Assembly: GCF_040207125.1 (NCBI RefSeq)
Contig: NZ_CP157940.1
Span: forward strand, 2,542,001 to 2,606,000
DNA length: 64,000 bases
Reading direction: 5' to 3'
Origin: Lacrimispora sp. BS-2
Lineage (GTDB): Bacteria; Bacillota; Clostridia; Lachnospirales; Lachnospiraceae
Positions within the stretch are counted from its first letter, which is position 1. Each line of letters opens with the position of its first letter. A program made the position numbers and the translations under genes. Below are positions 26,250-35,781 of this stretch, one piece after another. A model generated the notes under the pieces. That model made no database searches. It was given only the letters and a program-made list of their open reading frames with translations, and was not told where the DNA came from.

Positions 26250-27690
26250 AAAATCCCTCCTTCCCGTCATATACGGACCAGGCCTGGCAAAGAAGCGCAA
26301 GTCCTGTCCTTATCTCTTCTTCCGTAAGGCTTGCAAACCCAAGGATAATGGTGGAAGGATAGGCACCAGGCTGTTCATGGATAAAGTCTCCCGACATGCC
26401 ATAGACCTTAACCCCGGATTTTGCCGCCATGGTTATGAGCAGGCTTTCCGCCCGTCCCTTACGGTCCGTTAAAAGCAGATGGAGCCCGGCATGCTCACCT
26501 CTGATTAAGAACTGGCTTTCAAAGGGTTTAAGCCCTGCCGCCAGTGTATCATGCTTTGCCTTATAGACCGCCCTCATCCGGTTCAAATGGCGTTCGTAGT
26601 GTCCCTCTGCCATAAATTGATAAAGGATGTTCTGGTCAATACGGGATACCGTGGAAGCATAGAAATTCATCCGGTCCCGGTAAACAGCCAAAAGTGGGCC
26701 TGGCAAGACCATATAGCTTACACGGATGGCCGGGGCAATGGATTTGGAAAAGGTTCCGTAATAAATCACCCGGTTTCTTCCGTCCATTCCCTGTAACGCA
26801 GGAATCGGCTTTCCCTTGTATCGGAATTCACTGTCATAATCGTCCTCAATAAGATACCGCCCTTCTTTTTCATAAGCCCAAACAAGAAGCTCCTGTCTCC
26901 GTTTTACCGGCATAACGATACCGGTGGGATACTGGTGGGAAGGCATGACATAGGCGATATCTGCCCCGCTTTTTTCCAAAAGCTCTATATCCATGCCAAA
27001 ACGGTCCATGGCAACGGGAACCACCTGGTATTTTAAGCTGTCAAATACCCGGTATGCCTGCTTATACGTAGGGTTTTCCATGGCAATTACCCGGTCGGTT
27101 CCAAGGATCTGGGACAGCAGCATCAAAAGGTATTCACTTCCGGCACCTACGATGATCTGCTCTGCCTGACAGTTTACCCCGCGGGCGGAATGGAGATAGG
27201 AACGGATGGCCTCCCTGAGAACCGGTTCTCCCTGGGGATCTCCCGGCATGAACATCTCCCGGTTATCATCTACAAGGGTATTTTTCGATATCTTCCTCCA
27301 TGTATTAAAGGGGAATGCACAAAGATCAATACCCCTTGGAGAAAAATCCACCTTCCACTCCGGGACATTTTCCCTGCCAAAGGGAGAGGAGCCAAGAAGA
27401 GAAGGGATCTTATCCCTTTGCTCCTGCCCGGTATGCACCAGATTCTCGATCCTGCATACAAAATACCCCTTACAGGGAACAGCCTCAATATATCCTTCCG
27501 ATAAAAGCTGTTCATAGGCCATCTGGGTGGTACTGCGGCTGACCTTTAAATTCTCGGCCAGCCTCCTTGTGGACGGAAGGCGGGTGGCCGGCCTTATATT
27601 TCCTTTTTTTATTTCCTCTTTGATGTAGCTGTAAATCTGGCTGTAATAAGGTGACCCAGACTGGTTTCTTAAGGGTATCATTAACTCCAT
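26242..27690 (-). CDS. MocR/PdxR-type regulator (GntR HTH fused to aminotransferase fold)
   Basis: A 482-aa protein. The N-terminal winged helix of the GntR type (IRPATRLPSTRRLAENLKVS, about residues 36-55) is joined to a class I aminotransferase-like domain with the PLP lysine in YYGTFSKSIAPAIR and the DDYDSEFRY segment. Such proteins regulate vitamin B6, GABA or other amine genes, sensing PLP or its adducts. First gene of a likely operon with the MORN-like protein and AraC regulator, an unusual partnership. Target unknown. Confidence 0.92.
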   Translation of the reverse strand: MELMIPLRNQSGSPYYSQIYSYIKEEIKKGNIRPATRLPSTRRLAENLKVSRSTTQMAYEQLLSEGYIEAVPCKGYFVCRIENLVHTGQEQRDKIPSLLGSSPFGRENVPEWKVDFSPRGIDLCAFPFNTWRKISKNTLVDDNREMFMPGDPQGEPVLREAIRSYLHSARGVNCQAEQIIVGAGSEYLLMLLSQILGTDRVIAMENPTYKQAYRVFDSLKYQVVPVAMDRFGMDIELLEKSGADIAYVMPSHQYPTGIVMPVKRRQELLVWAYEKEGRYLIEDDYDSEFRYKGKPIPALQGMDGRNRVIYYGTFSKSIAPAIRVSYMVLPGPLLAVYRDRMNFYASTVSRIDQNILYQFMAEGHYERHLNRMRAVYKAKHDTLAAGLKPFESQFLIRGEHAGLHLLLTDRKGRAESLLITMAAKSGVKVYGMSGDFIHEQPGAYPSTIILGFASLTEEEIRTGLALLCQAWSVYDGKEGFCV

Positions 27691-27803
27691 GGAAAAAACT
27701 CCCCCTTTCCTCTTTCCCGGATATGAAGAAATGCCACACGTCCCCTGTTCTCCCGGCCATGCAGCATTCTCCTCATTTAACCGGCCCTTCGGCCTGTCAA
27801 AGG

Positions 27804-29477
27804 TTATTTTGTTATTTTAAATGAACTCTTTAATGAAACGATCCGATTAAATACCAGATGGTCCGCCCCGCTGTCCTTGCAGTCAACGCAGAAAAATCCG
27901 TTTCTCACAAACTGGAAGCTGTCATAAGCTTTTGCACTTAAAAGGCCTGGTTCCACATAACAGTTCTTTAAGATCGTCAAAGAATTTGGATTTAAGTTTA
28001 AGCTGCCGTCTTCATTAAGCTTTCCTTTTTCTTCATCCACAATGTTTTCATACAGACGGACTTCCGCCTGTACTGCGGTGGAGGAAGCTACCCAGTGAAT
28101 CGTTCCCTTTACCTTTCTGCCTTCAAAGCCTGAGCCGCTCTTTGTTTCCGGGTCATAGGTACAGTGAACTACAGTGACATTGCCGTCTTCATCCTTTTCA
28201 CAGCCTGTGCAGGTTACAAAATAGGCGTTCATCAGGCGGACTTCATTGCCTGGGAAAAGGCGGAAATATTTTTTAATGGGTTCTTCCATAAAATCTTCCC
28301 GTTCAATGTAAAGCTCTTTCCCAAAGGGAACCTTTCGCTCTCCTAATTCAGGATTTTCCATGTTATTTGCAACATCCAGATACTCTACGGTATCCTCAGG
28401 ATAGTTGTCGATGACCAGCTTAATGGGATCCAGGATGGCCATCATTCTCGGCCTTTTCAGCTTTAAATCCTCACGGATACAGTATTCAAGCATGGCATAA
28501 TCCACGGAGCTGTTAGCTTTTGATACACCTACCAGATCCACGAACATGCGCAGGGCCTCCGGCGTATAGCCTCTTCTTCTTAAAGCTGCAATGGATACCA
28601 GGCGGGGATCATCCCATCCATCAACGATCCCATCCTCAACCAGCTTCTTGATATAGCGTTTTCCCGTTATCACATTGGTAAGATACAGCTTTGCAAATTC
28701 AATCTGGCGGGGAGGAGCCACGAATTCACACTCCTTAACCACCCAGTCATAAAGCGGCCTGTGATCCTCAAATTCCAAAGTACAGATGGAGTGGGTGATG
28801 TGCTCAATGGCGTCCTCAATGGGGTGGGCAAAATCATACATGGGATAAATGCACCACTGGTCGCCGGTGTTATGGTGGGTCATGCGGGCCACACGGTAAA
28901 TGACCGGATCACGCATGTTGATGTTGGGAGATGCCATATCAATCTTGGCGCGGAGAACCTTTTCCCCATCCTGATATTTGCCTTCCTTCATCTCTTCAAA
29001 CAGCTTTAAGTTCTCTTCCACGCTGCGGTTCCGGCAGGGGCTTTCTTTACCAGGAGTCTTAAAATCTCCACGGTATTCCCTGATTTCCTCTGCAGTCAAA
29101 TCACAGACAAATGCCTTTCCCTTCTTTATTAAAAGGACAGCACAATCATACATCTCCTGAAAATAATTGGAAGCAAAGAAAAGGCGGTCCTCAAAATCAG
29201 CTCCCAGCCACTTCACATCTTCCATGATGGATTCTACAAATTCTGTCTTCTCTTTTGTCGGGTTCGTATCATCAAAACGGAGGTTGAACTTTCCACCATA
29301 CTTCTGAGCCAGGCCATAGTTAAGTAAAATCGATTTTGCATGTCCGATATGCAGATAACCGTTAGGCTCAGGTGGAAATCTGGTCTGCACGTGATCATAA
29401 ACACCTTCTGCAAGATCCTTATCTATCTCCTGTTCAATAAAGTTTTTAGAAACCACTTCTTCTTTATTCTCTTCCAT
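27804..29477 (-). CDS. glnS: Glutamine-tRNA ligase
   Basis: Class I aminoacyl-tRNA synthetase charging tRNA-Gln. At 557 aa it is full length. Signatures are [17 protein letters not shown] (HIGH motif, about residues 34-50), FDDTNP, and the KMSKS-equivalent [14 protein letters not shown]; the C-terminal half is the anticodon-binding beta-barrel pair. Glutaminyl-tRNA synthetase, rather than only the GatCAB route, is present in this lineage. GGAGGAAG precedes the ATG. No T-box was recognised in the short leader. Confidence 0.97.
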   Translation of the reverse strand: MEENKEEVVSKNFIEQEIDKDLAEGVYDHVQTRFPPEPNGYLHIGHAKSILLNYGLAQKYGGKFNLRFDDTNPTKEKTEFVESIMEDVKWLGADFEDRLFFASNYFQEMYDCAVLLIKKGKAFVCDLTAEEIREYRGDFKTPGKESPCRNRSVEENLKLFEEMKEGKYQDGEKVLRAKIDMASPNINMRDPVIYRVARMTHHNTGDQWCIYPMYDFAHPIEDAIEHITHSICTLEFEDHRPLYDWVVKECEFVAPPRQIEFAKLYLTNVITGKRYIKKLVEDGIVDGWDDPRLVSIAALRRRGYTPEALRMFVDLVGVSKANSSVDYAMLEYCIREDLKLKRPRMMAILDPIKLVIDNYPEDTVEYLDVANNMENPELGERKVPFGKELYIEREDFMEEPIKKYFRLFPGNEVRLMNAYFVTCTGCEKDEDGNVTVVHCTYDPETKSGSGFEGRKVKGTIHWVASSTAVQAEVRLYENIVDEEKGKLNEDGSLNLNPNSLTILKNCYVEPGLLSAKAYDSFQFVRNGFFCVDCKDSGADHLVFNRIVSLKSSFKITK

Positions 29478-29619
29478 TTCTCTTCCTCCATGTCAGTAAT
29501 CCCAATATTACACTATCATACCATACTTCATCCATTTAGAAAAGGGGGAAAATGCAGCGAAAAACCGGGCTTTTTGTAATGGTCCTGCCATGCCATTCAT
29601 CATTTTTCGGATAGAAAAT

Positions 29620-29895
29620 TCATTTTCTTGCGGCCTTTTCCCAGACCGGCCGGTTTTCCTCATACTTCTCATTGATCCAGTCCACGACCTGCCCCCTTCC
29701 CTCTTCCGTAAAGGGAAAAGCTGCTCTTATTTTCTGCTCCTCAGGAGTGGCTTCATAGCAATAAGGTTCCGGATATACGGCAGCAGAAAACTCCTCTTCC
29801 TCCTTTTTGACCCAGTAACGCATTCCCTTCATGCTCCCGGTGTAAGCCTCTTTTTTAAAAAACTGCATGGGCACGAAGGTATCTTTATTAAACAT
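29620..29895 (-). CDS. Conserved hypothetical small protein
   Basis: A 91-aa protein, MFNKDTFVPMQFFKKEAYTG start and PFTEEGRGQVVDWINEKYEE near the end. Compact, soluble, rich in aromatics; I have seen similar short proteins in Lachnospiraceae but know no function. The ribosome site AAGGAGGAG is excellent. A single gene between glnS and the L,D-transpeptidase; a reverse-strand frame over the same bases lacks a ribosome site. Confidence 0.7.
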   Translation of the reverse strand: MFNKDTFVPMQFFKKEAYTGSMKGMRYWVKKEEEEFSAAVYPEPYCYEATPEEQKIRAAFPFTEEGRGQVVDWINEKYEENRPVWEKAARK

Positions 29896-30050
29896 TTTAT
29901 TCTCCTCCTTACATATAGCTTTGATCTATTGAAACCCTATACCAGTATGATGCCATTGTCAAGAAAATCCTTTGTTTCATAATAAGAATCTGCTTTACAG
30001 ACTCTCACGCCGGAGCGAGGCTGCCTTTGCAGCCACTTTTCCATGATATA

Positions 30051-30095
30051 AAACAAAAGGCCGCGGTGCCGGCTCGTATAAATAGCCGGTACCGC
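30051..30095 (-). terminator. Intrinsic terminator after the first YkuD gene
   Basis: Minus strand GCGGTACCGGCT pairs with AGCCGGCACCGC (one G-U/mismatch position) over a 9-nt loop, followed by GGCCTTTTGTTTT. Confidence 0.8.
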
Positions 30096-30112
30096 AGCCC
30101 AGGGGCTTTGCA

Positions 30113-31810
30113 TTACTTATGCGCGCCAGGCCCTGTTTTCTTTTTCTCTGAGCGGGTGGAAACTCCAGGCCCGATCTCGCCTTCTTTGGAAGGAGCGCTT
30201 GTTGAAATCTCTGTCTCCGGTTCCTTGGTTGCAGGAGGAGCCGCTGTAGTGGGAGCCGCTGTGGTGGGCGGAGCCGTTGTCGGTGTTTCCGTAGGCTTTG
30301 CTGCGGTGGTCGGCTCTGTGGCCGGCTTTGTCTCTCCTGGTTTGGAAGTTCCGTTAGAGGCTGTCTGGGATTCCGTTCCAGGCAAATGATAACAAAGAAC
30401 AGGAACCCCTGCTGCAATATTCTCAAATATGGTCTTTGCCACTGCCGGGGGCAGATTGACACAGCCGTGGGAACCGCTGGTCTTATAGATGGTTCCGCCA
30501 AAGGTACTGCGCCATGTGGCATCATGGAGGCCGATATTTCCGTTAAATGGCATCCAGTAAGACACGGGAGTCCTGTAAGTTTCTCCCTTTAGGGTGGCAT
30601 CCCTTTGCTTATAGGTAAGAGGGAACACACCGGCAGGAGTGGACCACCCCTTTGACTCATTGCCGGATACGAAATCCGATTCCACCAAAAGCTTTCCGTC
30701 TTTATAAAAAAACAGGTGCTGGGCCGTTAAGTTGATTTCCACATACGTGTTGCCGAAATCAGTGTCTCCGTGGCTGGCTGCCTTTTGTTTGTAGACAGGC
30801 TCTCTCACCAGGCTTTGACCGGAACGGATCAGCTCCGCCAGCTCATCCGCCTCGGCGCTTTGATCGATTTTCCAGCCATAGCTGCCTCCAGTGATCCTTA
30901 CGTTCTGTCCATAGGAGGTCTTTAAGTTTTTAGCCCTTGTGGACGTATCATACTTGGAAGCCAGTTCTTTCACATATGCGGTAACTGAGGAGCTGTTTAA
31001 ATAAACCTTGCTATCCTCTCCGATCCCGATCCATTTGGAGATCGTATCACCGTTTAACACCTTTTTTTCATTTCCAAAGCTATATGTAATTGTGGCATTG
31101 GCATATTTATTCAATGTCTGCACCTGGGCGATCAGCTGCGGATCGTCAGACGGAATCTGGGGCTTTACGTAAGCATCAAACTCTTCCAGGGATATTTCCG
31201 GCTTTAAATTTATGATAGCCTCGGAAATTACCGACTTCACCTTTTCCGGATCAAGCTGGTTTCCTTCCTTAGCAGGAACGATTGTGTAGCCCTGTCCCGA
31301 TACATAATCGGACACATGTGCATTCTCCGGCTTTTCCACAAGCTCATCCTTTAAACAGGCCAGGCTGGAAACAGCCGATTCATATTTGTCCTGGTCATAC
31401 TGTATCATAGTCCCTATATCAAATTCCTGGGGCGTTTTCCTATGTTTCAACCATTCATAAGTCTTCTGGTCTGCCAAAAGCTTTTCAAGGCTTCCGTCAA
31501 AAACTGACTCAAGGCCGATATCCCTTCCCTTTATTTCTTCTGTGCTTCCTCCTCTTTCCCCGATTGACAACACATAGTCATCAATACCGGAAGTAATTGA
31601 CTTCTTTACTTCTTCTATGGACTTCTTTGAAGCGTCCATTCCATTGATCGTGGTGTTGGGGAAAAACACCTTCTCATACTGCCTGCCTATCTGAAGATAG
31701 GCCAGAGCAGCAATCAGCGCCGCTGCAGCTACAGTCCCGCTTCCAATTGCTGCCCAGCCCCTTAATCCAAGTGGCTTTTTCTTCCTGCTGCGCGGTTTTA
31801 CATTTTCCAT
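30113..31810 (-). CDS. L,D-transpeptidase (YkuD) with PG-binding repeats and Thr/Pro tail
   Basis: A 565-aa cell-wall enzyme that makes 3-3 cross-links or attaches proteins. It has a cytoplasmic basic start, one membrane anchor (residues about 20-42), two PG-binding-4-like domains (FFPNTTINGMDASKKSIEEV and later), then the YkuD domain with catalytic motif TSGSHGCVNLP. A C-terminal tail of about 90 residues rich in T, P and A (PTTAAKPTETPTTAPPTTAA type) ends in a basic cluster and probably spans the wall. A paralog lies at 41666-43075. Promoter at 31850-31879. Confidence 0.93.
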   Translation of the reverse strand: MENVKPRSRKKKPLGLRGWAAIGSGTVAAAALIAALAYLQIGRQYEKVFFPNTTINGMDASKKSIEEVKKSITSGIDDYVLSIGERGGSTEEIKGRDIGLESVFDGSLEKLLADQKTYEWLKHRKTPQEFDIGTMIQYDQDKYESAVSSLACLKDELVEKPENAHVSDYVSGQGYTIVPAKEGNQLDPEKVKSVISEAIINLKPEISLEEFDAYVKPQIPSDDPQLIAQVQTLNKYANATITYSFGNEKKVLNGDTISKWIGIGEDSKVYLNSSSVTAYVKELASKYDTSTRAKNLKTSYGQNVRITGGSYGWKIDQSAEADELAELIRSGQSLVREPVYKQKAASHGDTDFGNTYVEINLTAQHLFFYKDGKLLVESDFVSGNESKGWSTPAGVFPLTYKQRDATLKGETYRTPVSYWMPFNGNIGLHDATWRSTFGGTIYKTSGSHGCVNLPPAVAKTIFENIAAGVPVLCYHLPGTESQTASNGTSKPGETKPATEPTTAAKPTETPTTAPPTTAAPTTAAPPATKEPETEISTSAPSKEGEIGPGVSTRSEKKKTGPGAHK

Positions 31811-31849
31811 TAATTTCCTACCTCTTATCAGCCTATTCGTTCAGAATCC

Positions 31850-31879
31850 ATTATACCTTAAAACCGCGAAATTTGTCTA
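31850..31879 (-). promoter_or_regulatory. Promoter of the first YkuD gene
   Basis: Minus strand TAGACA (31874-31879), 18 bp, TATAAT (31850-31855), 40 bp upstream of the start codon. Confidence 0.6.
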
Positions 31880-32048
31880 AATTTTATTGGTATATTTCTT
31901 GACATTTTTATTACGATTTCATTTTCCCCTTGTTTCCTAAGGCATATAAAGATTCCTGAATTCCAGCTTTCCACGGTGACAAAATATTTCATAATACCCC
32001 CGCAGTCTTCATAAGATAAAATTAAGAATGATAAAAAAGGATTCCTTT

Positions 32049-32570
32049 ATGGCACGCTATACCCCTGTCTACGGATCAGTAATGTCCGTCAACCCTTTAA
32101 GGACCTCCTCTGCCGATAAAAGCTGTACTATGATCATTTCCGTAATGAGCGAGAGCCTGGGACAGACCAACTTTATTGTCACTCCCCAAACCTATGTTGT
32201 TAACCAGCATACCTTTAACCCCGGTGATACCATTGTGGCCTTCTATGATACACAAGCGCCTGTTCCCCTCATTTATCCGCCTCAGTACACAGCAATCATC
32301 CTCGCGGAAAACATAGATGGGTATGAGGTTGTTTTTGATTATTTTGATGAAAGTCTGCTAAATTCATCAAAAACCCTGAAGCTGAGCTTAAACGACCTAA
32401 GTGAGACAACGATCCTCCTTTCCAACGGCCAGACCTTCTTTTATAATCCTGGCGGCCATTTTCTTCTTGTCTTTTATGCGTTTACCACCCGCAGCATTCC
32501 GGCAGTCACCACTCCCCAGAAGATTGTGGTCTTCTGTGCTCCAGAGAGGAGAACCCAGGCAGGCCCCTGA
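32049..32570 (+). CDS. Conserved hypothetical protein (possible sporulation-linked)
   Basis: A 173-aa beta-rich soluble protein: MARYTPVYGSVMSVNPLRTS, then VDNFIV-like strands, a DTQAPVPLIYPPQY proline segment, and FYNPGGHFLLVFYAFTTRSI near the end. I recall similar stand-alone proteins in Clostridia but no function. ATG at 32049 is chosen because AAAAAAGGA precedes it; the upstream ATG at 32028 lacks a site. A CATAAGATA element near 32010 resembles a sporulation-sigma (E/K) -10, which is weak inference. Confidence 0.65.
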   Translation: MARYTPVYGSVMSVNPLRTSSADKSCTMIISVMSESLGQTNFIVTPQTYVVNQHTFNPGDTIVAFYDTQAPVPLIYPPQYTAIILAENIDGYEVVFDYFDESLLNSSKTLKLSLNDLSETTILLSNGQTFFYNPGGHFLLVFYAFTTRSIPAVTTPQKIVVFCAPERRTQAGP

Positions 32571-32596
32571 TTACGGCATAAAACAAAGAGTCTGCC

Positions 32597-32636
32597 AAAA
32601 AAACACCTGGCTTCAAAGGAATTCCTCTGAGCCAGG
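32597..32636 (-). terminator. Intrinsic terminator of the ECF transporter operon
   Basis: Minus strand CCTGGCT (32630-32636 side) pairs with AGCCAGG across an AGGAATTCCT-containing loop that itself pairs, then GTGTTTTTTT. It may also serve the convergent gene at 32049-32570. Confidence 0.8.
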
Positions 32637-32675
32637 CGTTTCTTGCCTTAACATATTAACGAAAAAGCCTGTAGG

Positions 32676-34367
32676 CTACCTGCCTGCAGCTTTCATATCT
32701 TCTGCTGTCATAAATGCACCCTCATAGCCCAGGAATTCACATAGCCTGGCCGTATGGGGCTGCTCCAGCCGGGCCTTTATAAGGCTTTCTTTCTCATAAA
32801 AGACCTTTTCTCCAGGTCCATCCGAAAGCACCTTTCCATGGGCCATAATAATGACCCGTTGAAAGTACTCCGCCACAAAGTCCATATCATGAAGGATCGC
32901 CAGCACAAATTTTCCCTTTTCGCTTAAGGTACGGACAATCCTTCCAAGCATTGCCCGGCCTTTTGCATCCTGGGCAATGGTCGGTTCATCTAAAATAAGC
33001 ACCTTGGGATCCATGGCCACCACCGATGCAATGGCTACCATTTTCCGTTCCGATAAATCCAGATCATAGGGATTTTCCTCTGCTGCCTCCATAAGCCCTA
33101 CCATCTCAAGGGCCTCTGCTGCCAGCTTTTTTGCCTCTTCCCTGCTCTTCCCCAGGTTTAAGGGGCCCACCATGACCTCTTCCATTACCCGGTTTTTGAA
33201 GATCTGGTCATCCGGATTCTGGAACACATATCCCACCTTTCCGGCAAGCTGTGCCACGGTCCTTATGGAAATATCCTGGCCTTCAAAGAAAATACTCCCT
33301 GAATCCGGCTTTAAAAGTCCCTTTAGCAGCTTGACCAGAGTGGTCTTTCCCGCACCGTTCTGGCCGATGATGGCGGTAGGCCTTTCATCAAGACAGAGAT
33401 CCAGGTGTTCGATCACCGGAGTGTCAGGCTGATAATGAAATACAAGATCCTGGATCCGGAACACTTCCTGACCATGCTTTTCCTCCTGGCATTTTACAAA
33501 AGACCTGCCAGAAAGTTCTGGAGGAAACTGTTCCCTTAAACGCTCCATCTGCGCCAATGTGACCGGATAAAGTTTGTCCTCTCCCTCTTTCCTGTACACC
33601 CCAAGGGCTCTGCACACCTGGGTGTAGACCGGCGGCTTAACGCCCAGTTCCTCCAGATCATCCCTGGAAAAAATCCGTTCCGGTGTATCATAGGCGATCT
33701 GCTTCCCTTTATGGAGAAGAAGGATCTTATCACAGTAGGAAGCAAGCTTTTCCATCTTCTGCTCCACCATGATAATGGTTATGCCTGTTTTTGCCAGCTT
33801 GTCAACCACCCGGAATACCTCTTCGCTTCCCTGAGGATCTAATTGGGAGGTGGGCTCATCAAGCACAATGACCTTAGGCTCCATGGCAAGGATGCTGGCA
33901 ATGGCCACCCGCTGGGTCTGTCCTCCGGACAAATCAAAGGGATTCCTGTCCCTGTATTCCTCAATATCCAGAAGCTTTAAATTCTCTTCCACTCTCTTAA
34001 AAATCTCTTCCCTGGGAATCCCCAGATTCTGAAGCCCAAAAGCTATTTCCTCAAAGACCGTATCCTTTGCTCCGGAAAGCTGGTTAAAAGGATTCTGGAA
34101 CACCAGACCAACCTTCTGGCACAGCTGGGCAATCGGCGTTTTTGCCGCTTCTGCTCCGTCAATGAGAAGCTTTCCGCCGTAAGCCCCGCGGAACATGGTG
34201 GGAACCAGACCGGCAAAGGCCTGGCACAACGTGCTCTTTCCTGCCTTGTTTTCACCGACGATCCCGATAAACTGCCCCTTTTCCACCTGAAGAGCAATTC
34301 CGTCAAGAGCCAGGCTTTCTGTATGGGGATACCGGTATTTCAAATTATTAACTTCAATCAAAGCCAT
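32676..34367 (-). CDS. ECF transporter ATPase, two ABC domains fused
   Basis: A 563-aa energizing protein combining EcfA and EcfA' in one chain. Domain 1 has Walker A GENKAGKST, signature DLSGGQTQRVA and VIVLDEPTSQLD; domain 2 (from about residue 305) has GQNGAGKTT and VLILDEPTIAQD, but its signature reads DLSERKMVA instead of LSGGQ. The ATG at 34367 has GGAGGG upstream. It overlaps the EcfT gene by 10 bp. Order S-T-A in one operon with a nucleoside phosphorylase suggests a nucleoside or base importer. Confidence 0.92.
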   Translation of the reverse strand: MALIEVNNLKYRYPHTESLALDGIALQVEKGQFIGIVGENKAGKSTLCQAFAGLVPTMFRGAYGGKLLIDGAEAAKTPIAQLCQKVGLVFQNPFNQLSGAKDTVFEEIAFGLQNLGIPREEIFKRVEENLKLLDIEEYRDRNPFDLSGGQTQRVAIASILAMEPKVIVLDEPTSQLDPQGSEEVFRVVDKLAKTGITIIMVEQKMEKLASYCDKILLLHKGKQIAYDTPERIFSRDDLEELGVKPPVYTQVCRALGVYRKEGEDKLYPVTLAQMERLREQFPPELSGRSFVKCQEEKHGQEVFRIQDLVFHYQPDTPVIEHLDLCLDERPTAIIGQNGAGKTTLVKLLKGLLKPDSGSIFFEGQDISIRTVAQLAGKVGYVFQNPDDQIFKNRVMEEVMVGPLNLGKSREEAKKLAAEALEMVGLMEAAEENPYDLDLSERKMVAIASVVAMDPKVLILDEPTIAQDAKGRAMLGRIVRTLSEKGKFVLAILHDMDFVAEYFQRVIIMAHGKVLSDGPGEKVFYEKESLIKARLEQPHTARLCEFLGYEGAFMTAEDMKAAGR

Positions 34368-35131
34368 GTAAGCACCCTCCATACAACAGATAACACAATG
34401 AGCAGAGCCATCAATGCCATCAATGCCTTGTCCCTGCCCGCAAGCTTCCGTTCCCTTAAAAATGTCTTTTTACTTTTTGAATCAAATCCCCGCACTTCCA
34501 GGGCAATGGCCCTTTCTCTTGTATTGATCAGGGAGCTGCTGACCACAGGTGAGATCAGGGGGATAAATGCCCTGGCTCTTACAAGCAGGCTTCCTTCTGT
34601 TTCCATGCCCCGGCTTCTCTGGGCATCCATGATGGTATTCATGGTTCCCATCATCTGGGGAATGATCTGAAAAACAGAGCTGATCATATACCCGAACCTG
34701 GGAGAAAAGCCTGCCTGCTCCAGATCGTCAACCAGGTCCGCAGGCTTGGTGGTCAGTACAAAGGTGGCAAAGGCCAAAAGCATATTCAGGATATTAAGAC
34801 CGATCCTGGCGGCATAGAGAAGTCCTTCCTGATAAAAGGCAAGAGGCCCTAAATGGAACAGAATCTTCTCATTTTCCTGATTAAAAAGGCCGTGGATCAA
34901 AAAAATGGTGATTATGATGGTAAAAGAAAATGCAATCAGGGGGAAAACCTTCCGTATTATTTTCCCGCTGATCAAAAGGCATAGGCTGATGGCCAGAAAC
35001 AGGCCGTATATCCACAGCGCACCCCCGATCAGGGGTGCGCTGACGGCTGCCAGAATATAAAACATCTTGGCAAATGGATGGAGCCTGGTCAGGTATGTAT
35101 CTTTATCCACGTAAAGACTGATACTTTTCAT
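34358..35131 (-). CDS. ECF transporter T component
   Basis: A 257-aa membrane scaffold protein (EcfT/CbiQ family) linking the S component to the ATPases. Several helices, with the cytoplasmic coupling region containing QIIPQMMGTMNTIMDAQRSRG and the second short A-R-G-like motif LEVRGFDSKSKK. Start MKSISLYVDKDTYLTRLHP is typical. It lies between the S component and the ATPase. Confidence 0.9.
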   Translation of the reverse strand: MKSISLYVDKDTYLTRLHPFAKMFYILAAVSAPLIGGALWIYGLFLAISLCLLISGKIIRKVFPLIAFSFTIIITIFLIHGLFNQENEKILFHLGPLAFYQEGLLYAARIGLNILNMLLAFATFVLTTKPADLVDDLEQAGFSPRFGYMISSVFQIIPQMMGTMNTIMDAQRSRGMETEGSLLVRARAFIPLISPVVSSSLINTRERAIALEVRGFDSKSKKTFLRERKLAGRDKALMALMALLIVLSVVWRVLTWL

Positions 35132-35151
35132 ATGATTCTGCCTTTCCTGCT

Positions 35152-35754
35152 TTAATCCAGACTTAACACTTCATCATCAAGTTCGTAAAGGGAAGTCAGT
35201 TTCTTTGGAAGACCCTTGATGATGGCGTACACGATCAAAAGGGTGATCAGTTTATCCGGCACATCCACGATGACCTCATCAAGGAAGGAGCCAAAGGCAA
35301 CGGGAAGCCCTGATGCCTGTGACCAGGCAAAAACAGCGTCTCCCCAGATATTGCCTGTGGTTCCGCCCCAGAAAATGATATTTAAGGGAGTGGAGATTAC
35401 AACAGCCGTAATTCCTGCCACGCAGGCGGTTAAAATGGCTCCGGAAAGCTTTTCCATACGGCCAAGCCTTGCCATGATTCCTACCGCGACACCGATTCCC
35501 AGGCTGGTTAAGGCATATACCAGGGTAATGGAATCACCTGTGGTAAAGCCGTAAATCAAGTTGTTTGCCGCACCGCAGATTCCCCCTATCACGGGTCCCC
35601 CAAGAATACCGCCGATGCAGGTACCGATAGAATCCAGCCAAAGAGGCAGCTTTAAAACAGACGCAAAAAGCTTTCCTAAATAATTGATTCCAATACAGGC
35701 TGGAATCAGCACAAAACAGGCCGCATTCAATTTGGTTTTAAATAAATTTTTCAT
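35152..35754 (-). CDS. ECF transporter S component (substrate capture)
   Basis: A 200-aa integral membrane protein with about six helices and glycine-rich turns (DSIGTCIGGILGGPVIGGIC, IYGFTTGDSITLVYALTS). The S component determines specificity; the neighbouring phosphorylase points to nucleosides, but no sequence motif proves this. ATG at 35754 is preferred because GGAGG lies eight bases upstream, inside the alternative start at 35769. Confidence 0.85.
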   Translation of the reverse strand: MKNLFKTKLNAACFVLIPACIGINYLGKLFASVLKLPLWLDSIGTCIGGILGGPVIGGICGAANNLIYGFTTGDSITLVYALTSLGIGVAVGIMARLGRMEKLSGAILTACVAGITAVVISTPLNIIFWGGTTGNIWGDAVFAWSQASGLPVAFGSFLDEVIVDVPDKLITLLIVYAIIKGLPKKLTSLYELDDEVLSLD

Positions 35755-35781
35755 CTCATAATCCTCCATTCATGTTTTCCT

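Noticed and set aside
29995..30525. A 176-codon minus frame rich in Pro, Gln and Arg
   Set aside because: It is the out-of-frame reading of the Thr/Pro-rich tail and YkuD domain of the L,D-transpeptidase, with no ribosome site.
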